Origin: Vibrio barjaei
GTDB lineage: Bacteria > Pseudomonadota > Gammaproteobacteria > Enterobacterales > Vibrionaceae
Length of the DNA: 64,000 nucleotides
Reading direction: 5' to 3'
Assembly: GCF_001639065.2 (NCBI RefSeq)
Contig: NZ_LQXO02000022.1
Location: 218,823-282,822 of the forward strand
The position numbers were made by a program, and so were the translations under genes. Under the pieces are notes generated by a model. It was not told the DNA's origin. It worked only from the letters and a program-made list of their open reading frames with translations, and did not search any database. Position 1 is the stretch's first letter; every line of letters begins with the position of its first letter. Shown here piece after piece: positions 9,292 through 17,666 of the stretch.

Positions 9292-9621
9292 ATGTTTCAG
9301 ATTAAACCTGCTACCTTGACTATCGATGGTCAAACGACAGTCATTGGTGCCTCAGAAAAGAACTTAGTGGAATTAGCGAACAGAGTAGGGGTAAGGATCC
9401 CCGCGCCATGTTTGAAAAATAAGCGCAAGCATGGCTGATGTAAAGCGTGTTTGGTTGAAGTGGATGGCCAGCAAACTTATGCCTGTTCAAGTCAGCCTAA
9501 GTCGAATACAGAAGTGATAGTTAAGCGTCGAGACCTCGACCAAATCCGAAAAGCGTCGCTGCAAAATTTCAAGCGGCAAGTGAAGTCGGGTGATACGTCA
9601 TCATGCGGTTGTAGCTGTTAG
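9292..9621 (+). CDS. Small [2Fe-2S] ferredoxin-like protein with in-frame TGA (candidate selenoprotein, or broken gene)
   Basis: Reading from ATG 9292 to TAG 9619-9621 gives a 109-residue protein interrupted only by TGA at 9436-9438 (residue 49). Before it is MFQIKPATLTIDG and RIPAPCLKNKRKHG; after it is CKACLVEVDGQQTYACSS, ending in SCGCSC. The cysteines at 40, 50, 53 and 65 match the C-x(9-11)-C-x2-C-x(11-13)-C ligand pattern of NuoG-type N-terminal [2Fe-2S] domains, so the frame on both sides of the TGA encodes one domain. No other disruption is present. The TGA may be read as selenocysteine next to Cys50; a recent nonsense mutation (from CGA, GGA, TGC or TGT) is the alternative. A possible SECIS-like pairing is GTTTG 9449-9453 with CAAAC 9472-9476. 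The start is supported only by a weak ribosome-binding site (TTGAGAAAT). Confidence 0.6.
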
Positions 9622-9644
9622 TCAGCTACAACCTCAGTCAATTG

Positions 9645-10556
9645 TTAAGAAGCGGCGGCTTTAAGTTTGCCGATTACGCTAAATACAGCTACAACAATGA
9701 GGCCTGCGATGATACCGATAACGCCGTTGAGCAGAGCTGGGATAATGGCTTGAGCAACGGATAGGTTGGGAATATCCATGATGATAGGTTCAATAAGATG
9801 GTGAATAGCGGGTACGTTATGGACAACAATACCGCCGCCCACTAAGAACATAGCCGCAGTACCAACGATAGTGAGCGTGCGCATCAGTTTAGGGGCAAAG
9901 GCAATCAATCCTCTACCAATGCTGGATAATAGTCCTTTTCCTTGAGACTTTCGTTCTAAGTAAAAACCTAAATCGTCGAGCTTAACAATACCCGCAACCA
10001 GTCCATATACCCCGATAGTCATTAAAACGGCAATCAGACTAACCACCATGATTTGGATGCTGGTGGACTGTCCTTGGACCGTCCCTAAAGCAATAACAAT
10101 AATCTCCGCTGATAGGATAAAGTCAGTGCGAATCGCGCCGGCAATTTTCTTTTTCTCGTATTCCTCAACGGAGTCACCACCAAGATCCGGTGTCGCTTGA
10201 TCATCGGCTTGCTCTTTACTGTGGAACAGCTTTTCCAAAATCTTCTCTGCACCTTCGTAGCAGAGAAACAGCCCACCAAGCAGCAATAATGGATTGATCA
10301 GCCAAGGAGCAATAAAACTGATAATGAGTGCGGCGGGCACAAGAATGCACTTGTTCTTAAAGGATCCTTTAGCAACGGACCACACAACAGGAATTTCACG
10401 TTCGGCGGAAACGCCAGAGACTTGATGGGCATTAAGGGCGAGATCGTCACCCAATACTCCAGCGGTTTTCTTTGCCGCTACTTTTGATAGCAGCGCGACA
10501 TCGTCCAATACCGCAGTAATATCATCGAGAAGAGTTAATAGACTCAAGCCAGCCAT
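9645..10556 (-). CDS. yedI: DUF808 family inner-membrane protein, YedI-like
   Basis: A 303-residue membrane protein very similar in pattern to E. coli YedI (about 305 residues): the N-terminal block LLTLLDDITAVLDDVALLSK followed by AAKKTAGVLGDDLALN is characteristic. About eight hydrophobic segments follow, with an AEREIPVVW-to-KGSFKNK segment leading into the first helices. Molecular function is unknown. It lies 107 bp downstream of a GntR regulator on the same strand and may share its transcript. Confidence 0.85.
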   Translation of the reverse strand: MAGLSLLTLLDDITAVLDDVALLSKVAAKKTAGVLGDDLALNAHQVSGVSAEREIPVVWSVAKGSFKNKCILVPAALIISFIAPWLINPLLLLGGLFLCYEGAEKILEKLFHSKEQADDQATPDLGGDSVEEYEKKKIAGAIRTDFILSAEIIVIALGTVQGQSTSIQIMVVSLIAVLMTIGVYGLVAGIVKLDDLGFYLERKSQGKGLLSSIGRGLIAFAPKLMRTLTIVGTAAMFLVGGGIVVHNVPAIHHLIEPIIMDIPNLSVAQAIIPALLNGVIGIIAGLIVVAVFSVIGKLKAAAS

Positions 10557-10663
10557 AAGCGTTACCTGTTTGCGAAAAAGTCGTCATACCTGTAAGCAAA
10601 TGTAACACTAATTAGGACTTTAACAAGCCAGCAAGCAAATGTCGGTGTTCAACCAGATAAATC

Positions 10664-11380
10664 TTACAGTTTCACAAAGTTAGTGGCGAACTTGTAACCT
10701 TCCCATCGATGCTTCACATTGGAGTACTCAAAAATCTCGCCATTATCGAGGTAAACAATTTGCTCAACATTGACTAGAGGTTCGCCGAGTTTTATGTCCA
10801 ACTCAGTGGCATAGATCTCATTGGCTTTCACAACAGTGATTTCCATCGTAGAACTATGGATCTTCAAGCCTAGTGTGTCAGTAATGTAGCTATAAATGGA
10901 GTCCTGAGCATGCTCGCGCTTCAAACCTTGAATGACATTGATAGGCATATAGGTCTCTTCAACTGCAACCGGTGTACTATCAATAATGCGTACACGCGTT
11001 GTTTTGTAAACCATGTCCTCAAGATCGCAATTCAATCTTTCAGCTAAGAAGGTATCCGCAGGAACGACGGCAAACTCCAATACTTTGGTCGTTAACGATT
11101 GACCACTTTCTTGAACGTTGGCTTTGGTGCCATAGAGATGCTTATAGCCGGAGTTACCAAGAGGGCGTTTAACATACGAGCCAGAACCTCTCTTTCTTAC
11201 TACTAAACCGTCAGTGACAAGAATATCGAGTGCTTTCTTAATGGTGAGCTCACTACATCCGAACTCAACCGCCAACTCACTACCACCAGGTAATTTTTGG
11301 TTAGTTGTATACTGTCCAGAGAGAATTCTCTCCTTAATCGCCTGATAGATATCAGAATACTTAGCTTTGGTGGTGGACAT
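10664..11380 (-). CDS. GntR-family regulator with UTRA effector domain (HutC subfamily)
   Basis: A 238-residue regulator. The N-terminal winged HTH covers residues 6-75 (IYQAIKERILSGQYTTNQKLP then GGSELAVEFGCSELTIKKAL) and ends in the RGSGSYVKRP wing. The C-terminal UTRA domain has the usual DLEDMVYKTTRVRIIDSTPVAVEETYMP pattern. HutC-type proteins bind sugar phosphates or small metabolites. The only same-strand neighbour is the YedI gene, so its target is unclear. The upstream 305-bp region is shared with the divergent siderophore operon. Confidence 0.85.
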   Translation of the reverse strand: MSTTKAKYSDIYQAIKERILSGQYTTNQKLPGGSELAVEFGCSELTIKKALDILVTDGLVVRKRGSGSYVKRPLGNSGYKHLYGTKANVQESGQSLTTKVLEFAVVPADTFLAERLNCDLEDMVYKTTRVRIIDSTPVAVEETYMPINVIQGLKREHAQDSIYSYITDTLGLKIHSSTMEITVVKANEIYATELDIKLGEPLVNVEQIVYLDNGEIFEYSNVKHRWEGYKFATNFVKL

Positions 11381-11607
11381 AGTGAATAGATTCTCGCAAC
11401 ATGATGAACATTCCTCATACTAAGCCAAAAAATCCACTATTAAAAACAATATGGTTATGTTTGTTAAATTATATTGTTATTGATCGTGATTTCTTCTTTT
11501 TTGCCCCAATATTACCAGCCTGATTTATTACTATCGCAAGCTATCTCCTCGTTGTAAAACTAGGCATTTCTTTGCGCTACAACAATAAAAATACGATTGG
11601 GTATGAA

Positions 11608-11650
11608 AATGATATTGATTACCATTTGATATCAAGTGATAATGATTCCG
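11608..11650 (+). promoter_or_regulatory. Two Fur boxes in the siderophore operon promoter
   Basis: AATGATATTGATTACCATT (11608-11626) and AAGTGATAATGATTCCG (11634-11650) each match the GATAATGATAATCATTATC Fur consensus closely. They are in tandem about 35-80 bp before the substrate-binding-protein start, so iron-replete Fur repression is expected. Confidence 0.78.
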
Positions 11651-11685
11651 TTTAATATAACCATAAATTATATAAGGAAATCAGA

Positions 11686-12606
11686 ATGAGTCAGTCTATG
11701 AGTTTCATCAAGCGTGTTGCGCTGACATTAACGGCTAGCTTCGCTATGGTTGCGAACGCAAGTGCCGTGACTATTCAGCACTTTAAAGGTACGTCGGAGT
11801 TTGATGAAACCCCTAAGCGAGTAGTAGTATTGGGTAACGGTAGCCTTGATGTTCTAGACCGTATAGGCGTACAACCGGTTGGCGCTCCACATTCCTTGCT
11901 TCCAGACTATTTAGCGAAATACAAAGCGTCGACGGGGAATACTGGCTCAGTAGGCGAACCTGATTTTGAGGCCATCTTTACCCTAAAACCTGATGTGATC
12001 ATTGCCGAAAATCGTATGCTTCGCGTTTACGATGAGTTAAATAAAATTGCGCCAACAGTGATGTTCTATGTTGATAACGGTGAATATTGGCAAGATACCC
12101 AAGCAAACTGGCGTATGCTTGGCGAATTGTTTGACAAGGAAGCGGAAGCAGAAGCGTTGATCGCAGAGACTCAAGCTCAATTTGATAAAACTGCGTCAGT
12201 GGTTTCTAAGCAAGATTTGAACGCTCTAATGTTAATGAACAACGGTAACAACGTGGCGATGTTCAACAAGGGTAGCCGCTTCTCAATTGTATTTGATGAC
12301 TTTGGTTTCGGTGAATCAACCAGCCAAAGCGTTGCGCCAATCCAAGGCTCTCACGGTAACTTGATCTCATTTGAGTATGTGGCAGATGCAAAGCCTGAAG
12401 TTATCTTCATTTTAGACCGTGAGCAAGCCATTGGTCGCAGTGTAGGTAAAGCGAAAGAGCTATTTAACAATCCTCTAGTGAACTCAACGCCTGCGGCGCA
12501 AAACAAAAAAATCGTCTATATCAATCCAAATGCGTGGTATATCTCAGGTGGTGGTGTAACCGCGACACAGACCATGATTGCTGATATCGACAAAGCTCTG
12601 AACTAA
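11686..12606 (+). CDS. vctP: Catechol-siderophore ABC transporter, periplasmic binding protein (VctP/FatB type)
   Basis: A 306-residue periplasmic protein with signal peptide (residues 1-28, ending ASA before VTIQ) and no lipobox. The mature part has the class III binding-protein fold: ETPKRVVVLGNGSLDVLDRIGVQPVGAPHSLLPDYL is typical of the FatB/VctP/CeuE group that binds ferric catecholate siderophores such as vibriobactin or enterobactin. It is first in a four-gene operon with two FecCD-type permeases and one ATPase, the same order as vctPDGC. Fur boxes lie upstream. A stem-loop after the gene may raise its expression over the membrane subunits. Confidence 0.85.
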   Translation: MSQSMSFIKRVALTLTASFAMVANASAVTIQHFKGTSEFDETPKRVVVLGNGSLDVLDRIGVQPVGAPHSLLPDYLAKYKASTGNTGSVGEPDFEAIFTLKPDVIIAENRMLRVYDELNKIAPTVMFYVDNGEYWQDTQANWRMLGELFDKEAEAEALIAETQAQFDKTASVVSKQDLNALMLMNNGNNVAMFNKGSRFSIVFDDFGFGESTSQSVAPIQGSHGNLISFEYVADAKPEVIFILDREQAIGRSVGKAKELFNNPLVNSTPAAQNKKIVYINPNAWYISGGGVTATQTMIADIDKALN

Positions 12607-12619
12607 TTAAAGTATTCAA

Positions 12620-12656
12620 AAAAGTCTCTCTTGGTTCGCTAAGAGAGACTTTTCTA
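12620..12656 (+). terminator. Attenuating terminator between binding protein and permease genes
   Basis: A 13-bp stem (AAAAGTCTCTCTT / AAGAGAGACTTTT) with an 8-nt loop followed by TTTTCTAATT. Its position inside the operon suggests partial termination, giving excess binding protein over permease. Confidence 0.7.
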
Positions 12657-12692
12657 ATTCTTGTTGTTAATTACTGGCCATCATCACTTTCA

Positions 12693-13652
12693 ATGACCAT
12701 CCATAAATATATTCTTGCAAGCACATTACTGGTCGCATTAGCGATAAGTTCCCTCGTGCTCGGCGCAGCTCACGTTTCCGTAGCGGACTTGTTCCGTGGC
12801 GATGAACATGCTTATTCCATCTATGTTGTCAGTCGAGTTCCGCGACTACTCGCAATAATTCTGGCTGGTGCTGGCCTTAGTGTTGCGGGTCTTATCATGC
12901 AACAGATCGTGCAAAACCGGTTCGCTTCTCCCTCAACGACAGGCACTATCGATTGCGCGCTTTTAGGTTACGTTGCTGGGCTTATCTTTTTAGGCAGTGC
13001 CAGTCAGTGGATGCACCTCAGCGTTATATTCCTTTTTGCCGTTGCAGGTACACTGCTCTTTGTAAAATTCTTGCAACGATTGCAGTTCAAGAATGCCGTC
13101 CTCGTGCCTCTTATCGGTATTATGTACGGCAATGTAATATCCGCACTGACAACCTTCATTGCCTATAAGTATGACCTAGTGCAGACCATGTCTTCATGGA
13201 CGGTGGCTAACTTTGCGAGTGTGCTGCAAGGGAATTATGAAATCCTGTATCTTGCAGTTCCAGCATGCGTACTGGCGTATTTCTATGCACGTCAGTTTAG
13301 CGCGGCTAGTGTCGGTGAGAGTTTCGCTAAGAATATAGGTCTCGATTACCAAAAAATCGTTTTCATTGGCGTTATTTTGGTGGCGGTGAGCTCATCAACA
13401 GTGGTAATGATTGTTGGTGTGATTCCATTCTTAGGGCTGATCGTACCGAACATTGTCTCTCTGTTTATGGGGGACAACATGAAACGCATTCTACCTTGGA
13501 CGGCGTATTGGGGCGTTATTCTGGTTCTCGCCTGTGACATCTTAGGCCGCTTAATTATTTTCCCTTACGAAATGCCTATCTCGATGATCATCAGTATTTT
13601 CGGTGGTGCTGTGTTTATTTATCTGGTGTTGAGAGATAAAGCCAATGCGTGA
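12693..13652 (+). CDS. vctD: Siderophore ABC transporter permease, FecCD type (VctD-like)
   Basis: A 319-residue polytopic inner-membrane protein of the BtuC/FecCD family with about nine to ten helices. The SRVPRLLAIILAGAGLSVAGLIMQQIVQNRFASPSTTG block near the N-terminus and VGVIPFLGLIVPNIV near the C-terminus (coupling-helix region) are family hallmarks. Its last 8 bases overlap the next permease gene, indicating translational coupling. It forms the heterodimeric channel with the following protein. Confidence 0.87.
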   Translation: MTIHKYILASTLLVALAISSLVLGAAHVSVADLFRGDEHAYSIYVVSRVPRLLAIILAGAGLSVAGLIMQQIVQNRFASPSTTGTIDCALLGYVAGLIFLGSASQWMHLSVIFLFAVAGTLLFVKFLQRLQFKNAVLVPLIGIMYGNVISALTTFIAYKYDLVQTMSSWTVANFASVLQGNYEILYLAVPACVLAYFYARQFSAASVGESFAKNIGLDYQKIVFIGVILVAVSSSTVVMIVGVIPFLGLIVPNIVSLFMGDNMKRILPWTAYWGVILVLACDILGRLIIFPYEMPISMIISIFGGAVFIYLVLRDKANA

Positions 13653-14595
13653 TTCGTTGAAAGTAACCCTAATTATCGCAGGTTGTTTGGCGATCATTGC
13701 GTGGTTTATTGGACAGGGACTGACTGCGGATAACTACCAGTTTTTCTTGTCTCGTCGTATTCCTAAAGTATTGGCCATTGTTCTGGCGGCCGTTGCGATT
13801 TCAGCATCGTCTTTGGTATTCCAAACCATTACCAATAACCGCATTTTAACGCCATCCATACTCGGGTTTGATAGCTTGTATCTTATGGTACAGGTGCTAA
13901 TGGTGGTGATTCTAGGCAGTACTAGCTTTTGGGTTATCCATGCGATGAGCAACTTTATGTTGTCCACTGCAGTGATGATTGGTTTTTCACTGTTGTTGTT
14001 CCATTTCTATTTCAAACGCCAGGATAGCAATGTGTTTACCTTATTGCTCATTGGTATTGTCTGCGGAAGTTTGTTCAGCAGCGTCACAGGTTTCTTGACG
14101 ATGTTGGTTGATCCAAATGAGTTTGCTTCCATCCAGAGTTCTATGTTCGCGAGCTTTAATAACGTCAACGCTAAGTTGGTGTACTGGAGTTTGATTCCAC
14201 TGTCTCTCTGTCTGGCGATTCTGTTCTACTATGCTCCGAAATTGGATGTGTTGTGGTTAGGCATTGATAATGCGACCAGTTTGGGTGTTAACACCAAACA
14301 GCTTACTCAGCGCATTATGATCTTGATTACAATTATGATCGCGATTTCAACGGCGCTGGTGGGTCCTGTACTGTTCTTCGGACTTATTACAGTGAGTCTG
14401 ACTCGAGAAATGTTCAATCACTACCAGCATCGCTTTCTTATTATCGCGAGCAGTTTACTCGCGGTATTACTGTTAGTTAGCGGTCAATGGTTCGTAGAAA
14501 AAGTTCTCGCATTCGAAACCACGATCAGCGTGATTATTAACCTCGTAGGTGGTTCTTACTTCCTGTTCTTACTACTAAGAAACAGAATTAATTAA
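13645..14595 (+). CDS. vctG: Siderophore ABC transporter permease, FecCD type (VctG-like)
   Basis: A 316-residue second FecCD-type permease, starting within the end of the preceding gene. It shows SRRIPKVLAIVLAAVAISASSLVFQTITNNRILTPSILG in the first third and VGPVLFFGLITVSL in the last third, paralleling its partner. It is divergent enough from its partner that a heterodimer is expected. Ten bases separate it from the ATPase gene. Confidence 0.87.
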   Translation: MRDSLKVTLIIAGCLAIIAWFIGQGLTADNYQFFLSRRIPKVLAIVLAAVAISASSLVFQTITNNRILTPSILGFDSLYLMVQVLMVVILGSTSFWVIHAMSNFMLSTAVMIGFSLLLFHFYFKRQDSNVFTLLLIGIVCGSLFSSVTGFLTMLVDPNEFASIQSSMFASFNNVNAKLVYWSLIPLSLCLAILFYYAPKLDVLWLGIDNATSLGVNTKQLTQRIMILITIMIAISTALVGPVLFFGLITVSLTREMFNHYQHRFLIIASSLLAVLLLVSGQWFVEKVLAFETTISVIINLVGGSYFLFLLLRNRIN

Positions 14596-14605
14596 GGGTA
14601 ATGAA

Positions 14606-15367
14606 GTGATTAAGTTAACTGGTCTAAGTAAAAAGTACGGGAAGACATTTGTCGTTAAGGATGCCGATGCACTATTTCCTAAAGGTGAAGTGACGTCAAT
14701 TATTGGCCCAAATGGTGCCGGTAAAAGTACTCTACTGTCTATGGCAAGTCGCCTCACGGAGAGTGATGCGGGTGAAGTTGTGATTGGAAACAGGTTGCTC
14801 GCTCAGTGGGACACCAAAGAACTGGCTAAACACTTAGCGGTACTGCGCCAATCAAACAACATCAACATGCGCTTCACGATCCGAGAGTTGGTCTCTTTTG
14901 GTCGCTTTCCACATTCTCAAGGTCGACTAACGGATGAAGATAATAAAATTATCGATAAAGCACTAGGGCATTTAGGTATTGAAGAGATCCAAAATAAATA
15001 CCTCGACCAACTCAGTGGCGGTCAGCGTCAAATGGCGTTTATCGCTATGGTTGTCGCTCAGGACACAGACTACGTGTTCCTTGATGAACCGTTAAACAAC
15101 CTAGATATTAAACACTCTGTAGAGATCATGCATACGCTGCGTAGACTGGCTCATGAATTCAACAAAGCTGTAGTAATTGTGATTCATGATATCAACTTTG
15201 CATCCTGTTACTCGGACAACATTGTGGCGATGAAAAAGGGAAAGGTGGTTAAATCGGGTAAAGTCGAAGAAGTAGTGCAGCAAGAGATTATGGAATCCAT
15301 CTACGAGATCCCATTTGATATCCGTGACGTAGATGGTCGTCGAGTGTGTTTGTACTTCAATAGTTGA
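14606..15367 (+). CDS. vctC: Siderophore ABC transporter ATPase (VctC/FatE-like)
   Basis: A 253-residue FepC/FhuC-type ATPase that powers the importer. Walker A is GPNGAGKS (residues 33-40), the signature is LSGGQRQ, Walker B is VFLDEP and the switch histidine is in VIVIHDINFA. GTG starts the frame at 14606. It closes the operon, with a terminator about 50 bp downstream. Confidence 0.9.
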   Translation: MIKLTGLSKKYGKTFVVKDADALFPKGEVTSIIGPNGAGKSTLLSMASRLTESDAGEVVIGNRLLAQWDTKELAKHLAVLRQSNNINMRFTIRELVSFGRFPHSQGRLTDEDNKIIDKALGHLGIEEIQNKYLDQLSGGQRQMAFIAMVVAQDTDYVFLDEPLNNLDIKHSVEIMHTLRRLAHEFNKAVVIVIHDINFASCYSDNIVAMKKGKVVKSGKVEEVVQQEIMESIYEIPFDIRDVDGRRVCLYFNS

Positions 15368-15414
15368 TCGAGCACGATGTAAAGTCTTACCGTGGTAACG
15401 AAATACAAGAATTC

Positions 15415-15441
15415 AAAGCGTCCCATTTGGGGCGCTTTTTT
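15415..15441 (+). terminator. Rho-independent terminator of the siderophore operon
   Basis: A 10-bp stem AAAGCGTCCC / GGGGCGCTTT with a 4-nt loop followed by TTTTTTAG. Confidence 0.85.
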
Positions 15442-15511
15442 AGTATTCACAATATGGATTGCCTAGTGCATTGACACGGAATTATGCAGCGCTCACAAAA
15501 TTACCACGATG

Positions 15512-15548
15512 ACAGCAATTAAATTAACCTGGTTAATTTAATTGCTGT
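15512..15548. promoter_or_regulatory. 37-bp perfect palindrome, probable ROK operator
   Basis: Two 18-bp arms (ACAGCAATTAAATTAACC and its exact complement) around one T. It lies 36 bp before the DUF1868 start. The 14-bp core CAATTAAATTAACC recurs with few changes twice upstream of the minus-strand importer at 24.5-24.7 kb, which suggests one regulator for both units. The nearby ROK protein is the obvious candidate. Confidence 0.75.
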
Positions 15549-15584
15549 AGAATGTGTCAATAGAAACAATTTGGAGAGAACTCT

Positions 15585-16268
15585 ATGAATTATGCTCCGT
15601 CTGTCGGTGTCAAATTTAATGAGGACGGCACCGTTCGCCGATTCCCTGGCAACACCTTCCTTTGTCACGTTGATAAAACCAGCCCGGTATACCAAGAAGT
15701 GTTATGGGCACAGCAGCAGTTAAAAGCGATGAAGTGCGCAACTAACTATGCCTTCTTGCCAGAAGCTAGTATGCATATGACGGTTATTGAAGGTCTGTGC
15801 GATCAGATTCGAGAGACGACACACTGGAGCTCAAAGTTGGCCGCAGATGTGAATATTGAATCGGCGACAGAAAGCTTCCAAGCTTGGTTACAAGAGGCTG
15901 CTGCGACACCTAACTTCAAAATGAAGTTTGATTACGTGTACAACAGTCGTTCGGGTGGAACCGTATTAAGGCTTAAGCCTGCGAACGACGAAACTAAGTC
16001 TGCACTAAAAGCGTGTCGTGATAGTTTGAGTGAACTGACGGGTATTCGTCACCCAACGCATGATGAGTACCATTTTCATATTACGCTAAGTTACAAAGTT
16101 ATTAATCTTGATGAAGAGCAGCAAGCCGAATTAGAGCAAACTTGCCAGCGTATTGAAGAAAGGCTCAATCAGTCTTTTGGAGTGCTTACTCATGGCGCGG
16201 TGGAGTTCTGTGTCTTTGAGGACATGTTTGAGTTCAAGCCAGTAAAACTGTTGCCGTTAGAAAAGTAA
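15585..16268 (+). CDS. DUF1868 protein, 2H phosphoesterase superfamily
   Basis: A 227-residue cytoplasmic protein. Two H-x-T/S-type motifs mark the 2H phosphoesterase fold: HMTVIEGL near residue 64 and HFHITLSYK near residue 165. These enzymes open cyclic phosphates or cleave 2'-5' or other phosphodiesters. TTGGAGAGA precedes the ATG. The gene is preceded by a perfect palindrome shared with the importer operon 9 kb away and faces a phosphodiester glycosidase locus, so a role in processing a phosphodiester or cyclic phosphate released during glycoside catabolism is plausible but inferred. Confidence 0.78.
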   Translation: MNYAPSVGVKFNEDGTVRRFPGNTFLCHVDKTSPVYQEVLWAQQQLKAMKCATNYAFLPEASMHMTVIEGLCDQIRETTHWSSKLAADVNIESATESFQAWLQEAAATPNFKMKFDYVYNSRSGGTVLRLKPANDETKSALKACRDSLSELTGIRHPTHDEYHFHITLSYKVINLDEEQQAELEQTCQRIEERLNQSFGVLTHGAVEFCVFEDMFEFKPVKLLPLEK

Positions 16269-16284
16269 CTTACTGACATATAAT

Positions 16285-16314
16285 AAAAAACGGAGTCGAT
16301 CGACTCCGTTTTTT
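16285..16314. terminator. Bidirectional terminator
   Basis: A perfect 30-bp palindrome (AAAAAACGGAGTCGA and its complement) ending in T6, between the converging DUF1868 and glycosyltransferase genes. Confidence 0.88.
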
Positions 16315-16328
16315 CATCCCACCTAAAC

Positions 16329-17666
16329 TCAATTGAAGACCTTGCTTAGAATTTCGCCAAGTGCTCGATAAGACAAATGCGTTTGCCCAATAACAAAGTT
16401 GTCATTCATTGCTTTCTGGCGGTACTCAGCATCAAATAGATATTGTTTGGTTTGCTCAGCAGCCAGTGATAATTGTTCATCAGATATCGTGGCTAAGCCT
16501 TGTGAATCCCACAAATGGTTCTCTCCAAGATCGATGATATTGAAGTTGAACTGCGCAATATCGGTTTCATAAACGGGATAGCGATAAACAACTTGTGGTA
16601 CTTTAGCCACTAACCCTTCTAAGAACTGATTACCCCAACCTTCAAGCCAGCTTGGGTAGGTAACAATATCCGCATGAACATAAGCGTCCCAGAGGGAATA
16701 GCATTTTTCGCCGTTTATTTCACAACGGCTATGTTCGATATAATCATTGATAAACAGCATCTGCACATTGTTTTGATCTGCTTTTTGCTTCAGCTTATCA
16801 AAGTACTCTTGCTCTTCGTTCATACCTGCAAGAACAAGGACAATTTGACTCTCTTTAGTGATGGTTTTGCCGTTGTAAAGTGCTTGTCCAACCCAGTTTG
16901 GCAGTTGCTGATTGAGTTTCGCAATCAGGTCAATCGCCAGCTCAATGCCTTTGCGTGCAACGATACGAGTGGCCTGTAGAAAGACGATGTCGTTATCGTT
17001 TAGTCCGACTTTCTGTTTCAAGTCTCGGTTATAGTCGTCAAGACACCAATGACTGTTGTCGAAATCAAACACATTGGGGACGACAGTGGCATGCTTGCCA
17101 GTTTTTTTCTTGAGTGACTCAAAAGCAATCTGATTGATTACGCAGTGTTGGTCTGCGTCGCGACGTGGAGGAAAGTATTCGTCTAATATGTCTTGGATTT
17201 CTTGGTACACGGGTTTAGCGAATTTTTCGCGTTCCCAGTGAAAATCGTGATGGTGATTGACGACTTTAACATGAGTATTGCGAATGGCTTTCTCTAATCC
17301 AATTGCGGCAGCGAGGCTGTGTCCGACTGCGAAGATATTATTAGGAACGATAATATCTATTTCAAGGTCTCGAATGATAGCCGTTACTGCGTGCTCAATA
17401 TCATCAGCTTGAGTGTGGATGGCAGTGAGTAGGTCATCTGAGCTAGCGAAAAATTTAGGCTCAATAAAAGCGTCGTGGGTAACTTTAGCGTTCAATTCAT
17501 CTTCATAACGAAGTGTTTTGACACAAGAAGCACTAACATTTCCAGCACTGCCTGCCAGATAGAAAACCTCGTGCCCCTGCTGCTCTAATGCCCACTTCCA
17601 TTTATCCATTTCTAGCGAAACACCGTCGGTTTCGCCAACACGATAGTGCGTTAGTAGTATTCTCAT
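16329..17666 (-). CDS. GT4 family glycosyltransferase, copy A
   Basis: A 445-residue GT-B-fold retaining glycosyltransferase. The N-terminus MRILLTHYRVGETDGVSLEMD contains the GV(S/G)LxxxxW acceptor loop, and the C-terminal E-x7-E donor motif is seen in EGWGNQFLEGLVAK. HHHDFHWER in the middle is shared with the paralogue at 26.1 kb, which aligns along the whole length. It overlaps the phosphodiester glycosidase gene by 4 bp (ATGA), so the two are translationally coupled. Placement in a catabolic-looking locus makes a phosphorolytic or salvage role possible. Sugar and acceptor unknown. Confidence 0.82.
   Translation of the reverse strand: MRILLTHYRVGETDGVSLEMDKWKWALEQQGHEVFYLAGSAGNVSASCVKTLRYEDELNAKVTHDAFIEPKFFASSDDLLTAIHTQADDIEHAVTAIIRDLEIDIIVPNNIFAVGHSLAAAIGLEKAIRNTHVKVVNHHHDFHWEREKFAKPVYQEIQDILDEYFPPRRDADQHCVINQIAFESLKKKTGKHATVVPNVFDFDNSHWCLDDYNRDLKQKVGLNDNDIVFLQATRIVARKGIELAIDLIAKLNQQLPNWVGQALYNGKTITKESQIVLVLAGMNEEQEYFDKLKQKADQNNVQMLFINDYIEHSRCEINGEKCYSLWDAYVHADIVTYPSWLEGWGNQFLEGLVAKVPQVVYRYPVYETDIAQFNFNIIDLGENHLWDSQGLATISDEQLSLAAEQTKQYLFDAEYRQKAMNDNFVIGQTHLSYRALGEILSKVFN

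Noticed and set aside
9124..9333. 69-codon minus-strand ORF over the nitrilase end and iron-sulfur gene start
   Set aside because: Antisense to two real genes and without its own motifs.
9436..9500. A definite SECIS element after the TGA
   Set aside because: Only a 5-bp outer stem with poor inner pairing could be drawn by eye, so it is reported as possible and not listed as a feature.
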